This document shows, piece by piece, positions 12,411 to 25,500 of a stretch of DNA of 64,000 bases. Below the pieces are notes generated by a model that worked only from the letters and a program-made list of their open reading frames with translations, made no database searches and was not told the DNA's origin. The stretch comes from Desarmillaria ectypa (taxonomy: Eukaryota; Basidiomycota; Agaricomycetes; Agaricales; Physalacriaceae). How positions within the stretch are numbered: position 1 is the stretch's first letter; the number at the start of each line of letters is the position of its first letter. The DNA lies in contig JAUDYN010000015.1 of NCBI GenBank assembly GCA_030407005.1, forward strand, positions 62,001 through 126,000. The letters are read 5' to 3'. Made by a program: the position numbers and the translations under genes.

Positions 12411-14763
12411 GTGACAATATATAAAGGTGTTTTTATTAGCAGTAGCATGGCAGTAGCATCTTGATCAGCAAATTTGATGTCTACTTGCTCAATTATTAAC
12501 TTGGAGAGGAGCTTTATATTGATGAAAGTGGCATTTTCATAGTGACCTATTTTATCATTCTACTATGCTCTTGCTCTTTATAGTCTCTTTCAAGATCATT
12601 ATTATTGTTCAGAAATGAGTGATATGATTTATGTATAGTATAGTATAAGGCTGGCAAACTCTCTGGCAAGAGAATTACAGTTTGCTTTTGCAAGATCTTT
12701 TGTATATAGTAAGTATACAGAAAGGTGCAAGAACTATCTACTTTAGATTAGTTTTGGTCTACTTCTGATAGTGGAGAAGAGTGAAAGAGTGAGACTCAAT
12801 GTTCTTTCAAGAGAGTGAGCTTTGAGAGCAAGTTCTGGAAGATAGGAACAAGCTTCTGTACTGTCCACTAGCAATACTAGGTACAAAGCTGCTAAAGTAT
12901 GCTAAGCTGGAGGCTTGGATAAGGAATTTATTTCTTTAATGTGTTATGAGCTAGATTATTTTCTCTCTTAACTCATTACATTAATCATGCTTTTATACTC
13001 TCAGAATCAATCCAACTTCCTACCCCTATATCTATCTGCTTTAATAAAATCTTGTCAAGTAGTGGCCTGCTCTATTGTGTCCACCCTCTTTTTACACTCC
13101 TAAAAGATTGTTCTAGAGGAAAACTATATAAGATTGTCATCCTTAATGATATTAAGGCAGAGGTGCAGACTTCAACTGGCAGATGGTCATCCATTATGCC
13201 TGATATGGTTCCTAGTCTGGTGAAAAAGCAGGCTACTAACAATAGATGATAATGTAGATGGCAGTCCATTGTCCTCTTACCTTTATTTCTAGTGGATTTT
13301 AGTCCTGTATTCCTATTAAGTGAGCAGGTGAGTGTTGTTAGTTCTGTGGTAAGTACTAGCTTACAGAAGCCAAAATTTAGTGCACACATATATATGGTGC
13401 AGCACAGCAGAGTATAAGAATGAGAAAGATAATCAGGAGCATGGGAATAAGCAGATGTCATCTATAGGTGGCAGCCCCATGGATGTTGACAATATAGTTG
13501 ATGAGCAGCCTCAAGTGGCTAGTAAGCACTAATCTCCTCATCTCTGCCATATACTAACAAAAGCATTATTGACAAAGAGTATACAAAAATCAGTTGGCTG
13601 CTTAAGCTCAATTAGTGCCTCCAGTAGGGCAAGATGCAGCCTAAAATGCATGAGAATCTGGAAGTATTAGAGGAGGAAGGCCTTATTGCTGTAAGTTTTC
13701 ATTCTCTTTCTATCATTTCCAGAACACTCATAAACTTTTTAAAGGTTGCAGCAAGTAAATGTAAGAATTACTAAGGAGTGGTTGCCTATTTGTGCTATAT
13801 TTCTGTTGGTTCTAACAATGGGTACCCAGCTTGTGCTGAGTGCCTAATCAGCAGCCACAGCTATCCCAGTCAGATATTCAATAGTACCAACCTCTTGCCC
13901 ACCTGATCTACTATGACAAGAATAAGTCACAACAGGCCTAAAGAAGCTATGTCAGCTTTCTCTGCATCATTTCCCAACTGCTGGTTTCTTATCTGCTCCT
14001 GCTGTTGAGAATATACAGGCAGACTTCAATGCATATTAGAATACTGCCAGATTTCTATATTCCCCTACAGGCAATAGTAAGTCTCAATGTCTTCATTCAT
14101 TATCAGTCCTTCAATTAACCTACTTATCTAGATCCCACCACCAACTTTGCCTTTGGCCTTGTCAACCACTTGAGAGATATCCAAACCCACTCCCAAGAGG
14201 TGGCTTAGGATCAGATCCTCATTTTAAGCAAGCAATTTATATCCATTCATCAAGCCCTATCATATGAGCTGGACAACTATAGCCAGTTTTCCAAAGTAGA
14301 GATCATCTGCTTATTGGTGATCTACTATCCCAATAATTTCTATCCACCAAACTAGGAAAGTAATTAGGAAAATAGCCCCACTTGAGTATGCCTCTCAGAT
14401 GATCAGACTTTCTTAGTGAGTGGATACTTAACTCTACTGTTGATCCCTCCAAGCATACTCTGCTAGCAGTTATACTGAACAGGCAAGGTGGGAACCCCAA
14501 TTGGGCTGGCTTTCTTGATGGGCATAGTGCTCAGACTACATTATGAATCTTGAACTATGATGAACCAATGGAGTTAAAGGAGGAAATGGATCTGTTGATA
14601 GAGCATGGTTTCTTGCATATCTTTAAAGAGTAGTTTATATCTTATATATCTTGGTTTCTGAAAATTTAATCCTTCTTAGCTTCTGAAAAGTGAGATACCT
14701 TGGTTGGTCAATATATAAATTATAAAAATAAAAGAATAGGTAATATTGCCTCAGTAAATTATC
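12411..14763. other. Unassigned CpG-poor sequence, possibly a decayed element
   Basis: Short interrupted open stretches are visible, for example on the + strand at 14130-14345 (FAFGLVNHLRDIQTHSQ), separated by intron-like GTAAGT...CAG segments. Stops are frequent and I do not recognise a family. Position 14764 starts the LTR of element F. Confidence 0.3.
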
Positions 14764-15169
14764 TGTTAGACCCAGACTCTAGTATAATAATCAAGTGTAA
14801 ACAAAGGGCTATATTGCATGTGTACAGTCACCCAATGAGTCACAAGATGATTGTCACATAAGAATAAGAATGCTAAGGCTCAGTCTAGGTGAGGAGAGAG
14901 GTTGACAAGTAAGTCTAGTATAGATTGACTTTAGCTTGAAGCTGGAGAATATACAGTGAGAGCTATACTATTTATATACTAAAGTCTTAGTCCTAATTAT
15001 AGAGAGAAAAGCAAGACAATTATATGTGAAACAATAAATACAAAGATATAGGTGAGTGACTGTCATAAGCTATAGCACAAGGGCTTATTATTGTTTGATA
15101 ATAATAAGATGATTGGTGCTGAGATTAGATATGATAAAATAATTATGAAAAATAGGTGAAATTGTAACA
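14764..15169 (-). repeat. Element F 3' LTR
   Basis: 406-bp gypsy LTR beginning TGTTAGACCC and ending AATTGTAACA, followed by a polypurine-like tract in reverse (TACTATCTTATTAAGAC). No matching second LTR is present in the window. Confidence 0.8.
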
Positions 15170-16079
15170 ATACTATCTTATTAAGACAGGCATTCCAACT
15201 GTCATTATAATCTGGCTACCAGTCCCTCCAAGAAGCTCCTTTGAGTATTCTACATGTTTTCATCTCCATTCTATTGGTCATCTCCCTCATTTTCATCCTA
15301 TATGTTGGCTCTCCAGTATGCCTCAATGAGAAGCTTTAGTTCAGGAATATTCTCCTCATCATACCAGTATTCAATGGCTGGATATTTCTTGACTAAATAT
15401 CACCATTTAGTGCTGTTGCCCTTGGCATCAATGATTACAGTGGCTCTAGCAGAGGCTACTACAACCACTTGGACTTCTATTGCTCCATTTATTTTGAGGT
15501 ACTTGGCAATCACTTTTTTTATGTTGTCTAAGTTTCTTTCCACTACTTACTGGTTTTTTTCAGACCTATAGCCTTTTCACTTGACAAGATAATCTGTGAC
15601 CATCTTTGATAGTTGGCCTTTTCTTTCATGGACTTTGTGGGATTTGTCATCAAGAATGATCTCAATCTTACATTCCTCTTCACTATGGATGATATCTGGT
15701 GAAGGAGGTGGCTGTTCTTGATCAGAGAAGGCTAGAAGAATTTATTCTATGAGAAGAGTCTCATTGAAGACCAGGTATATTTTCCATACTGGCAGAAGTT
15801 TCAACTTGTATGTAGAGAGGCCACATTTTTCAAGAATAGAAAAGAGACCAACTCACTTATCATTAAGTTTCTTCTTGGGATATAGTATATGTAGATTGGT
15901 AGTATTGAGCTAGACCCCTTATCAAACCTGATATATGATGGTTGTCCTCTTCTTGTTATATTGGGTCTTCATCTGTTTCACAGCCTTCTGTAGGGCAAAG
16001 TTGGTTTCATCATAAATATGTTTTATAGTGTCTTTGAATGATTCCAATGTTAGAGTGTAGAGAGGAGAATGAGTGTTTG
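15170..16079 (-). pseudogene. Element F integrase C-terminus
   Basis: - strand remnant adjoining the F LTR, with integrase C-terminal sequence (FALQKAVKQMKTQYNKK near 15960-16015) and degraded chromodomain-like sequence nearer the LTR. It is more diverged from the other pol copies than they are from each other. The remainder is cut off by the LTR of element G at 16080. Confidence 0.65.
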
Positions 16080-16491
16080 TGTTAGACCCACACCTCATAT
16101 GATCTGCAGACATATGCTAAAACTCAGAGCTGCCTCATGTTTGGATGGTCACCTTAGGGTCTGCAGCTATGGTCTTTGGATCCAATGAAGAGAGGTTAAA
16201 TTCTTAGCTAAGTTCTATGAGAGAGATGATGATATAAATAAACTTTATTTTGAAGCTGGAGATTTACAGTGAGAACTAACTAGTTTATATATGAAAACTG
16301 GATAGCTAATAATGGGTAGGTCCATGAGTAGTCTATGTGTGAAACAATGAGAAACATCTGTTGGGTAAGTAACCATTGCAAGCCATGAGCACAATAGCTG
16401 AAGTTGCATTTTATAGACAAGGCAATGGTGATTGCCACAGGTGGAAATGGGGATCAAGATGATAAGATAAGATAAGGGAAAAATTGTAATA
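16080..16491 (-). repeat. Element G 3' LTR
   Basis: 412-bp LTR beginning TGTTAGACCCAC and ending ATTGTAATA (C to T in the usual TAACA), directly followed by the polypurine complement TTACCCCCTCATTAAAAC. Inserted into element F. Confidence 0.82.
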
Positions 16492-19254
16492 TTACCCCCT
16501 CATTAAAACAGTCATTCCAACTATCAAGATTTCTCTTCTGGGGAGGCATGTTGGGATTCTGCTTGGGCAATCCAATACTCATTTAGTAGGGTCTCCCAAT
16601 GGTTTGCATCTGGGTTTTTGACTCATTTTTTGATTTCATCCTCTCATTGAGCAAGGTAAGCAACATCTTCATTATCTAAGTATTTGTGATCAAGGATTAT
16701 GATGATGGCCTTTTCCTGGATTATGATTTTGGCAGTGTCCACCCTCTGCATGTGCTGTACTTTTTCTTCATATTTCTTGATCATCTCTTGTGCATTTTCC
16801 ATCTTCATCTCTCTAACCCAGAAATTGTGTTTCTAGGTCCATCCCTTCCATTTGACCAAGTAGTCAGTTACTATCTTAGAGCATTGTCTCTTTTTGATGT
16901 GCACTTGGCAGGTCCATGAATTCAATACCTCTTCAACTTTGTATTTCTCCTAACCATCAATGAGATTGGGAGATGGTGGTCATGATAGTTGTTGGTTGGG
17001 GAATGTGGATGTGACATATGGGGTTAGCAGTTTTTTGTTGAAGCAGGGGTGAATTCTCCAATGTGGTGATAGCTTTAGCTTATATGCTGCCACACCTGTT
17101 TTTTTGAGTATTTTGAATAGGCCTGTTCTTTTATTGTTGAGTTTCTTCTTTAGTCTTGGGAGATGAAGATTGCTCATATCAAGTCAGACCTCATCCTCAA
17201 TTTGATATTCTTGGACCAGATGCTTTTTCTTGTTATATTGCTTCTTCATTTGTGTGGCAGCTTTGTCTAGCACATTGTGCATTTTCTTGTGAACCTCTGC
17301 TATGGTTTCAGTAAATTCTATAGTGGTCAGGTTTGTGAATGGGGTTTCTCTGATGAAGTTGGGTATGAGCTGAGGATTCCTCCCATGGAGAACCATAAAT
17401 GGACTTTGGCCAGTGGCAGAATACATTCTGTTATTGTGGGTGAACTTAGCAAGGGGTAATCAGTTACTCCAATCATCCTATTGATGATTGATGAAGATTC
17501 AGAGATACTTTTCAATTTCTTGATTGACTCTTTCAGTCTGTCCATTGGTTTGCAGGTGATATGCAGTGGATGTATTTGGAGTAATATTTAGCATGCAGTA
17601 CAAATCCTTCATAAAGTTTGAGATAAACTAGAGGCCTCAATCAGAGATGATAACTTGGGGTATCCCATGTTTGGTGTAAACATGATCTCAGAGGATTCAG
17701 GCCCATTCTTCTGCAGAAAGCTCTTCATGGCAGGTGATAGGGAGGATTGTCTTGGAGAACCTATCAACAATTACTAGTAGTGTATTGTATCCATTGGATC
17801 AGGGAGTCCAGTGACCATATCAACAGAAATGTGTGTCCAGAGTTTGGTGGGTATAGTGTTCAGGTGTAGAGTTGTGGCCCTTGCCTGAGTACTACTTTTG
17901 GTGCACTGGCATGTTTCACATCTTTTGACATACTTTTCTATATCCTGCTTCAATTTTGGCCACCAATATTCCCAAAGGATAAGCTCTGTGGTTTTGGAGA
18001 TGCCAGGATGGCCAGCAAGGATATGATTGTGGTTTTTGCTTATGATTTCTCCCCATAAGGATTCCTTCCTGGGTATGTAGATATGTCCATCATAGTATAA
18101 CATCCCATCTTTTCTGGTGATATCTTGTTCATGGTTGAGAGAGGTGGCAATTCCTTGGTCCTATAGTTCCTTTTGTCATGTGGTATCTTGGATTCTAGAG
18201 TGTTCTTCTATTATCATGGGTATTAGAAGAGCACAGAAGTGCTCTGGCTAGAGAATAATTATATTGCAGTTATCCTCTTTTTCTTGGTTATGGTTGTCAC
18301 ATCAACTGAGTCGATCAGCCTTTCTGTTGATGACTCTGGGTTTGTGCTTGAGAATGAAATGATACTCACTCAGCAAGCTCAGTGACCTAGTGAGCCTGAC
18401 AACAGTTTAACTTTTGAGATTTTTGAAAGTACTGAGAATTTTGGTGATTCATCCAGATCTTGATATCTTCAGCAGTGCCTATGAGATAATGATGCCACTC
18501 TTCAAGGGCAAGCATCATGGCAAGTAGTTTTTTGTTGTAGATCTCAGAGTTGTATTCTGTTACTATCAGGGCTTTGGATATAAACACTACTGGTTGCCAC
18601 TTGTTGTTCTGGTATTGGCTTAGTACTATACTGATTGCTTCATCACTGACATCAGCTTCTACTATGAATTTTCCATTGTTGGTTGGGATGGCTAAAACTA
18701 TATTCTTTATCATTTGCCTTTTCAATTGGAGAAAGGCTTGTTCTGGCACTTCTTCCCACTTCCACTCAGTGTTTCCTATTAGCTGGGTGAGGAGTTTAAA
18801 AATTTGTGAGTAATTGCATATGAATTTGCAATAGAAGTTGATAAAGCCTAAGAAAGACTGGAGTTTCTTTTTCTTGGATGGGACTGGCTATTCTACAATT
18901 CCTGTGATTTTGATTGGGTTTATTCAAATAGAGTCCTGGCTGATTATGACACCTAGGTACTCAGTTTCTAATATCTTGAATTCAAAATTTTCTGCTTTGA
19001 GAAAAAGCTTGTTTTCATATAGATATTGAAGAATCTAATGTACAATAAGTCAGTGTTCATTTAGATCCTTGGTGAAGATTAGAATATTATTCAGATAGAT
19101 GGTAACTTTTTCTTTGGAGATAAGGTTGCAGAAAATGTCATTTATCATTGATTGGAAGATGGCAGGCAAGTTAGTCAACCCAAAGAACATAATAGTTGGC
19201 TTGAACAGCCCACAGTTAGTGTGGAAGGCAGCCTTTTCTTTGTTGCCTTCCCAG
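16492..19254 (-). pseudogene. Element G pol: RT to chromodomain
   Basis: - strand order from right to left: reverse transcriptase (IYLNNILIF near 19080, so the YLDD catalytic box has become YLNN), RNase H near 18400-18750, integrase zinc-binding and catalytic regions (HNHILAGHPGISKTTEL, then KRCETCQ and VDMVTGLPD, 17770-18030), integrase C-terminus and a chromodomain near 16800-16950. Many stops. RT is cut at 19254 by repeat B7, and the RT piece beyond B7 overlaps this one, so the two sides come from different elements. Confidence 0.82.
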
Positions 19255-20612
19255 TGATGTGCTTGGAAATGGCAAGTGACAAAAGAATTAGAGAATGGCA
19301 ATGAACACCAATCACACTAAACCTCTCACTACTCTACACTTAATCACCAATATTGAATTCACATGGTTTTGAGTATGATGGAAGCACTCTGCAGACTTCA
19401 ATAATCAAGTACAGTTGTCTTAAAGATGTTTTATTCATTACTAGTGAGTTATACAAAGTACTACTTATACTAATGGGGTGGGTAAGACACAATTGAATAA
19501 AGAGTGACTTGGTTTGAGCTACTGTGTTTGTTCTGACTGAAACTGCTTTGAACTAGTAGCTCTCTTAGCCCTATACTGATTCTTACAAGTGATAAGCACT
19601 TGACTAGTCACACTCTTGGCTGACTAGTGGCGCTCTTGGCCCAAGAATAATACTATAAACTTCAAGAACTTTACTTGAACTGACTTCAAAACACTCTAAG
19701 CCTTTACAGGATGCAACAGTGAACTCTAAGCAACTTCAATTCAATGTAATACTATGGGTGACTTAGCAACTATTGATCACTTCATTGAGATTAAGCACGA
19801 AAGCCTTTAGTTGGGGACACCAGTTACTACCAGTGAGGGCTCAACTGCAGGGATAGCTTGCCTGCCTTGCATGAGCACCCATCCTACTACTTATATACTA
19901 CTGAGGTAAAACTATAAATATCATCTGGGTATAGAGTATATTGGTAAGGATTTCTTGGCTAGTCATGAATAATAGTGAATAATCATGCAATAGTTGGTCT
20001 AGTCTGTTTTCTTTTCAAATGGTCAGTCTAAAAACTCCACAGTTGGTCTTTCTGCACCCTTAGCACAACTACATGCCCTAGTAATATGGTTATATGAATA
20101 TCCAGATATTGGTGCCTGTAACAGCTATCTGATCATGATTGAGGGTGCAGTCTGACTCCACTAGTATCGATCATAAAAGATCTATATCACAATAGTTGGA
20201 TCTGGGCTCAAGGTTAATCCATTCCTAATTTATTTCTAAGTCCTATTTCAAGATTGCCATGTGACTAGTTATCCTGACTTAGGCATTTATGCCTAATTTA
20301 GTTTGCTAGTGATAGAATTTTATGAGATCTGTGTACTCTGCTTCAGGTTTTGGTGTGCTAGTAGCATCCTTTGTTTGCTAGTGGCTGTATTTAGTCCTCC
20401 TAGCATTTGAGTTACTAGTCTGGCCAGCTGGTAGATTTAACCCACTAATGGTGTCACATCTAAGTCCTAGCTCTACCAGTTGCTTACTGCATTTAACTAT
20501 TAGCTTGAAGCCTGAGCTATAGTCCTCTATGTATCACTAGTATAGGATAGCTGTGCAATAATATTGTTACAAAATCGCAAAATCTAGGTGTGAATGCATA
20601 GATGAAATATCA
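19255..20612 (-). mobile_element. LTR-like repeat B, copy 7
   Basis: 1358-bp copy in reverse orientation, from TGATGTGCTTGG to AAATATCA, CpG-depleted. Flanks do not match (CCAG left, GTGG right), and about 96 bp of RT sequence is present on both sides in different versions. It therefore marks a recombination junction rather than a simple insertion. Confidence 0.88.
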
Positions 20613-21317
20613 GTGGGTGAATTAGTCAGACCAAAGAACATAACTGTGGGTTTGAACAGTCCTCAGTTAGTTTGGAACACTGCTTTCTCCTCATCACTGT
20701 CTTGGATTCAAACATTATTGTATCCCCAACACATGTCTAACTTGGAAAAGTATTTGGCACTGCATAGTTTGTTGATGAGTTCAGCAATCAAGAGGAGTGG
20801 ATAGTGGTTCTTGATTATTATTTCATTCAGTTTTCTGTAATCCTGAATGGGATGAAGGGAACCATCCTTCTTTTTTATGAAGAAGAATGAGGATGCAAAT
20901 GGGGATTTGGATGGATGAATGCATCTAGAACTGAGATTTTCATCCAGGAACTTGTTGAGTTGTTCCTGTTCTGTCTGATTCAAGGAGTAGACTTTACAGT
21001 CTAATATGGACTTTGCATTGGGAATCAGTTTGATGGCATAATCCCAAGGCTTTTATTCAGGTAGTTCATTGAAGCTTTTCTTTGAGAACAAGTCTTGGAA
21101 GCTTTGATATTGGTGGGGTACTAGCTCTTCAAAAGTTTTCTTGCGTTTTTCAGCATGGGCTGCTGCTGCTAAGTCATTGGCATGATGTATCACTTGAATT
21201 ACCAATTCCTCCTGCATGTTGACAGCAAGAATAGTTTCACCATCCTCCAGTTCTTTATCCTATCTGTCTTCATCATCTGCATTAGGAAGTGGAAGAGGGT
21301 TCTTTATGTATTGACAG
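20613..21317 (-). pseudogene. Element G' RT and protease-RT linker fragment
   Basis: - strand fragment with the start of RT ([19 protein letters not shown] near 20840-20880, WGYNNV at 20710) and the linker upstream (NPLPLPNADDE-like sequence near 21270-21310). It stops where a + strand LTR begins at 21318. Confidence 0.78.
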
Positions 21318-21649
21318 TGTTACAATTTTTCAATCTTATCTTACCTTTTCTGATCCCACATCTTATTGCATTTCATCCTTAAAGTGTCATCATTTCCACT
21401 GACAACTCTTTATCCTATACTGTTTTACCAGTTACAAACTGCCTTACTGTGGTTGGACCATAGTCATATGATTCAACTCATTTTACATGGACATGCTATC
21501 ATTTTACCTAATAATAGTTGAATAGTTCAGTATATAAGAAGAGTAGTTTTCATACTTACTCTCTATCTTTTGACCAAACTTAAATATTATACTACCTTCT
21601 TCATACATCCAAAGATCTAGCAGCTCTCATACCAAGGGTGATTGTCTGA
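21318..21649 (+). repeat. Truncated gypsy LTR cut by repeat B1
   Basis: First 332 bp of an A/J-type LTR in + orientation (TGTTACAATTTTTC start, TATATAAG box near 21531, ATCTTTTGACC motif near 21567). It stops at GTCTGA where B1 begins. The sequence on the far side of B1 belongs to a different LTR family. Confidence 0.82.
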
Positions 21650-22076
21650 TGATATGCCGTCTACGCATTCACACCTAGATTTTGCGATTTTGTAACAATA
21701 CTATTGCACATCTATCCTGTACTAGTGATACATAGAGGACTATAGCTGAGGCTTCGAGCTGATAGTTAAAAGCAGTAAGCAACTGGTAGAGCCAGGACTT
21801 AGATGCAACACCATTAGTGGGTTAAATCTACCAGCCGGCCAGACTAGTAACTCGAATGCTAGCAGGACTAAGTGAAATACAGCCACTAGCAAACGAAGGA
21901 TGCTACTAGCACACCAAAACCAGGAGCAGAGTACACAGATCTCATCAAGTTCTGTCACTAGCAGCCCAGACTGGGCATAAATGCCTAAGTCAGGATAACT
22001 AGTCACATGGCAATCTTGAAACAGGACTTAGAAATAAATTAGGAATGGATTAACCTTGAGCCCAGATCGGACTATT
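21650..22076 (+). mobile_element. LTR-like repeat B, copy 1, left piece
   Basis: First 427 bp of B1, from TGATATGCCGTC to GACTATT. Element C inserted here, with target duplication CTATT at 22072-22076 and 32079-32083. The right piece resumes at 32084. Confidence 0.92.
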
Positions 22077-22500
22077 TGTTAGGTACTGCCTTGGGCATGT
22101 GACTTGGGACTGTCAGCTGATCTCTCTGGGCCATTATGCATTCGAACGATCACCCAATGTGAGAGATAGAAGCTTTAGAGTCTTCTGTGTAGTGCAGACA
22201 AGGAGTATATGATTGTAATTTAAACAAGAGATAGAGTACAACTGTGTAGTTTACTCTACTTATATAGTATTTCTACAGCATTATATATAGATGAAACACT
22301 AGAGTCCATGCACAAATGGTGTCAAAGTAGGGCAATCCGGGAGGATCATAGAACCAATAGAGGATGTCTGGGGTGACAGATGGTGAGAACAAGGGTTGTA
22401 GTCGGCGAATAGCTGGATATGAGTCAGATTCTTGAATAGATTAGATGGCTGAGTCATGGTTATGACTTGGATAAGATAAGATAATGGAAAAATCATAACA
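22077..22500 (-). repeat. Element C 3' LTR
   Basis: 424 bp, TGTTAGGTACTG to ATCATAACA. On the - strand it holds a TATATAAGTAG box and the ATCTCTTGTTTAA motif. The polypurine complement TTACCCCCTTGTTAAAG follows at 22501. Confidence 0.93.
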
Positions 22501-22532
22501 TTACCCCCTTGTTAAAGCAGTTGTCCTGACTG

Positions 22533-25500
22533 CTAAGGCTCTTCCAAAGGGGTGTCATACTGTGTTGTGATTTGACTGATCCAATCAGTTTCTTCCATAC
22601 ATTCTCATCTGGATTGACAATCCATTTTGTGTATCCATCTTTTCTTTTGGTGAGGTAGGCTACATTGCCATGTTCCGAATATTTGTGGTCCAGTATTTTG
22701 ACCACTATTTTGTTCTTGGTTGCAATTTTTGGAGTGTATACAGCACGGTTTATGCTGGCCTGATACTCTTGGATTGCTTCCAAGGCATTCGTCATCTCAT
22801 TCTCTCGAACTCATGAATTGTGTTCATGGGTCCATCCTTTCCATTTGACTAAGTAGTCCATGACTTCCCTAGATGGTTGTCCTCTCTTGGATCATACCTT
22901 TCTGGTGTGCGAGTCCAAGACTTCTTCGATTTCATATTCTTCCTGACTGTCGATGAGGTCTGGAGGAGGAGGCAGCAGTTGCTCTTGATTTGGGAATGAA
23001 GGAGCGACATATGGTGTCAACAGTTTCTTGTTGAACCAGGGGTGAATCTTCCAGTGGGGCAGCAGTTTTAATTTGTATGCTGCTGCTCCCTACTTCTCGA
23101 CAATTTTGAATGGTCCTGTTTGCTTGTCATCAAGCTTTTTCTTGGGTCGAGGAAGATGAAGGTTGGTGGTGTCTAGCCAGACCTTGTCTCCGATTTGGTA
23201 CTCTCATGGAGACTGCTTCCATTTGTTGTATTGCACTTTCATTTGTGCTGCTGCCTTTTCCAAGGCTTCATGTACTTCCTTGTGGACTTTGGCCATCATT
23301 TCTGTGAAGTCGACCACTGCTGGATTCGCAAAGCTGGTCTTTTGGATGGACTCAGGAATGAGTCAGGGATTGCATCCATATAGGACCATAAAGGGACTTT
23401 TGCCTGTAGCTGAGTGTACTCAGTTATTGTGGGCAAATTCGGTGAGTGGTAGCCATGCTACCCAGTCGGTCTGTCGATGGTTAACAAAGATTCAGAGGTA
23501 TTTTTCAACCTCCTGGTTGACTCTCTCAGTTTGTCCATCGGTCTGAGGGTGATATGCCGTGGAAGCGTTCTGGGTGATATTTAGCATTCGATAAAGTTCC
23601 TTCATGAATGCTGAAACGAATTGTGGTCCTTGATCTGATATGACCATCTGTGGCATCCCATGTTTTGCATATACATGGTTGTGAAGTATCAATGCCCATC
23701 CTTCAGCAGATAACTCCTCATTACATGGAATGAGGAGGATGTTCTTTGAAAAGTGATCTACAATGACAAGTAGAGCATTGTGTCCTTCCAATTCTGGGAG
23801 TCTGGTGACCATGTCAACCGAGATAGGGGTCCATGGAGTGTCGGGTATAATGTTCAGATGAAGAGGGGCAGCCTTGGCCTGCATGTCGCTCTTCATCCGT
23901 TGACAAGTCTCGCATCCCTTGATGTAGGACTCAACATCTTTCTTCATCTTTGGCCACCAATATGAGCGAAGGATGAGTTCCTTGGTCTTGGCGATTCCTG
24001 GATGTCTGGCGGTGATGTGATCATGAAATTGTGAAATGATCTCACTGCGTAGGATAGAGTTATTCGGAATATAGACTCATCTGTCATACCACAGGAGTTC
24101 ATTTTCCTGGGTGATTCCTCATTTGTGATTGAGGGATTTCTCGATCCCTTGATCCCACTGATCCTTCTGTCTTGTTGCATCTCTTATATGCATGATTTGT
24201 TCTTTGGTTGTTGGTAATACCAATGCTCAGAAATGTTCCAGGGATAGAATGACAATGTCTTGATTGTCTTCTTTTCCCTGATTATGATCATCTCATCGGC
24301 TGAGAAGATCAGCCCTCTGGTTTGCGGTTCCAGCTTTGTGTTGGAGAATAAAGTGATACTCCACTAGCTTGGTGACCCATTGAGCTTGTCGGCGGTTCAA
24401 CTTCTGGGGTTTCTGGAAATACTGGAGATTTTGATGATCTGTCCAGATCTCAATGGTCTCCTTGGCACCCATAAGGTAATGGCACCATTCTTCTAGTGCT
24501 AGCATGATGGCTAGTAGCTCCTTGTCATAGATTTTGTAATTACACTCAGTGACTGTGAGGGCTTTGGACATGAAAGTGACAGGCCTCCATTTACCATCCT
24601 TTTCTTGGCTTAGTATGGCACCGATAGTGCCATCACTAGCATCGGCTTCCACTCGGAACTTTCCATCATCTGAGGGAATTGTAAGATCTACATTTGTCAT
24701 CATCAACTTCTTGAGTTGTCTAAATGCTTGTTCTTGTTCTGATCCCCATGTCCAGTCTATCTTTCCAGTTAACTGGGTAAGGGGGCATACGATCTTGGAG
24801 TAGTCCCAAATGAACTTTCAGTAAAAGTTCGTGAATCCTAAGAAGGACTGTAGTTCCTTCTTCTTCGTTGGAGTGGGCCATTCTGCTATGCCCGCAATTT
24901 TGACTGGGTCCATGCAAATAGCATCTTTGCTGATGATTACTCTGAGGTATTTGGTTTCCAATACCTCGAACTCGCACTTCTCAGCTTTGAGGAACAGCTT
25001 GTTCTCTCTGAGATGTTGGAGTACTTGTCAGCACTATGTCTCGATGTTCAGACAAGGATTTCATGAAGATAAGAATATCGTCGAGGTAAATTGTGACTTT
25101 TCCTCTGGTGATCAAATCCTTGAATATGTCATTCATCATCCACTGAAATGTGGCTGGTGAATTTGTGAGTCCGAAGAATATGACCATTGGTTCAAAGAGA
25201 CCTCGGTTGGTTCGGAAGGTGGCTTTTTCTTCATCTCCATCTTGAATACAGACATTGTTGTATCCCCATTGTACGTCCAGCTTAGAGAAGTATTTGGCTC
25301 TGCATAGCTTGTCGATAAGCTCGGATATCAGGGGAAGGGGATAACAATTCTTGATCGTCATTTTGTTCAGCTTTCGGTAATCCTGAACCGGTCATAATGA
25401 GCTGTCCCTTTTCTTGACAAAGAAGAAGGGGGAGGCAAAAGGGGATTTCGAGGGATGGATTCATCCCAAGTTTAAGTTCTCATCAAGAACTTGTTCAGTT

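Noticed and set aside
21740..22006. 88-codon ORF (MTSYPDLGIYAQSG start) present in six B copies at 21740, 30891, 36089, 40943, 50421 and 54908
   Set aside because: It recurs because the B copies are near-identical. It lies antisense to the LTR-like orientation of B, has no recognisable domain, and its differences are mostly CpG transitions without clear codon constraint. Not called as a gene.
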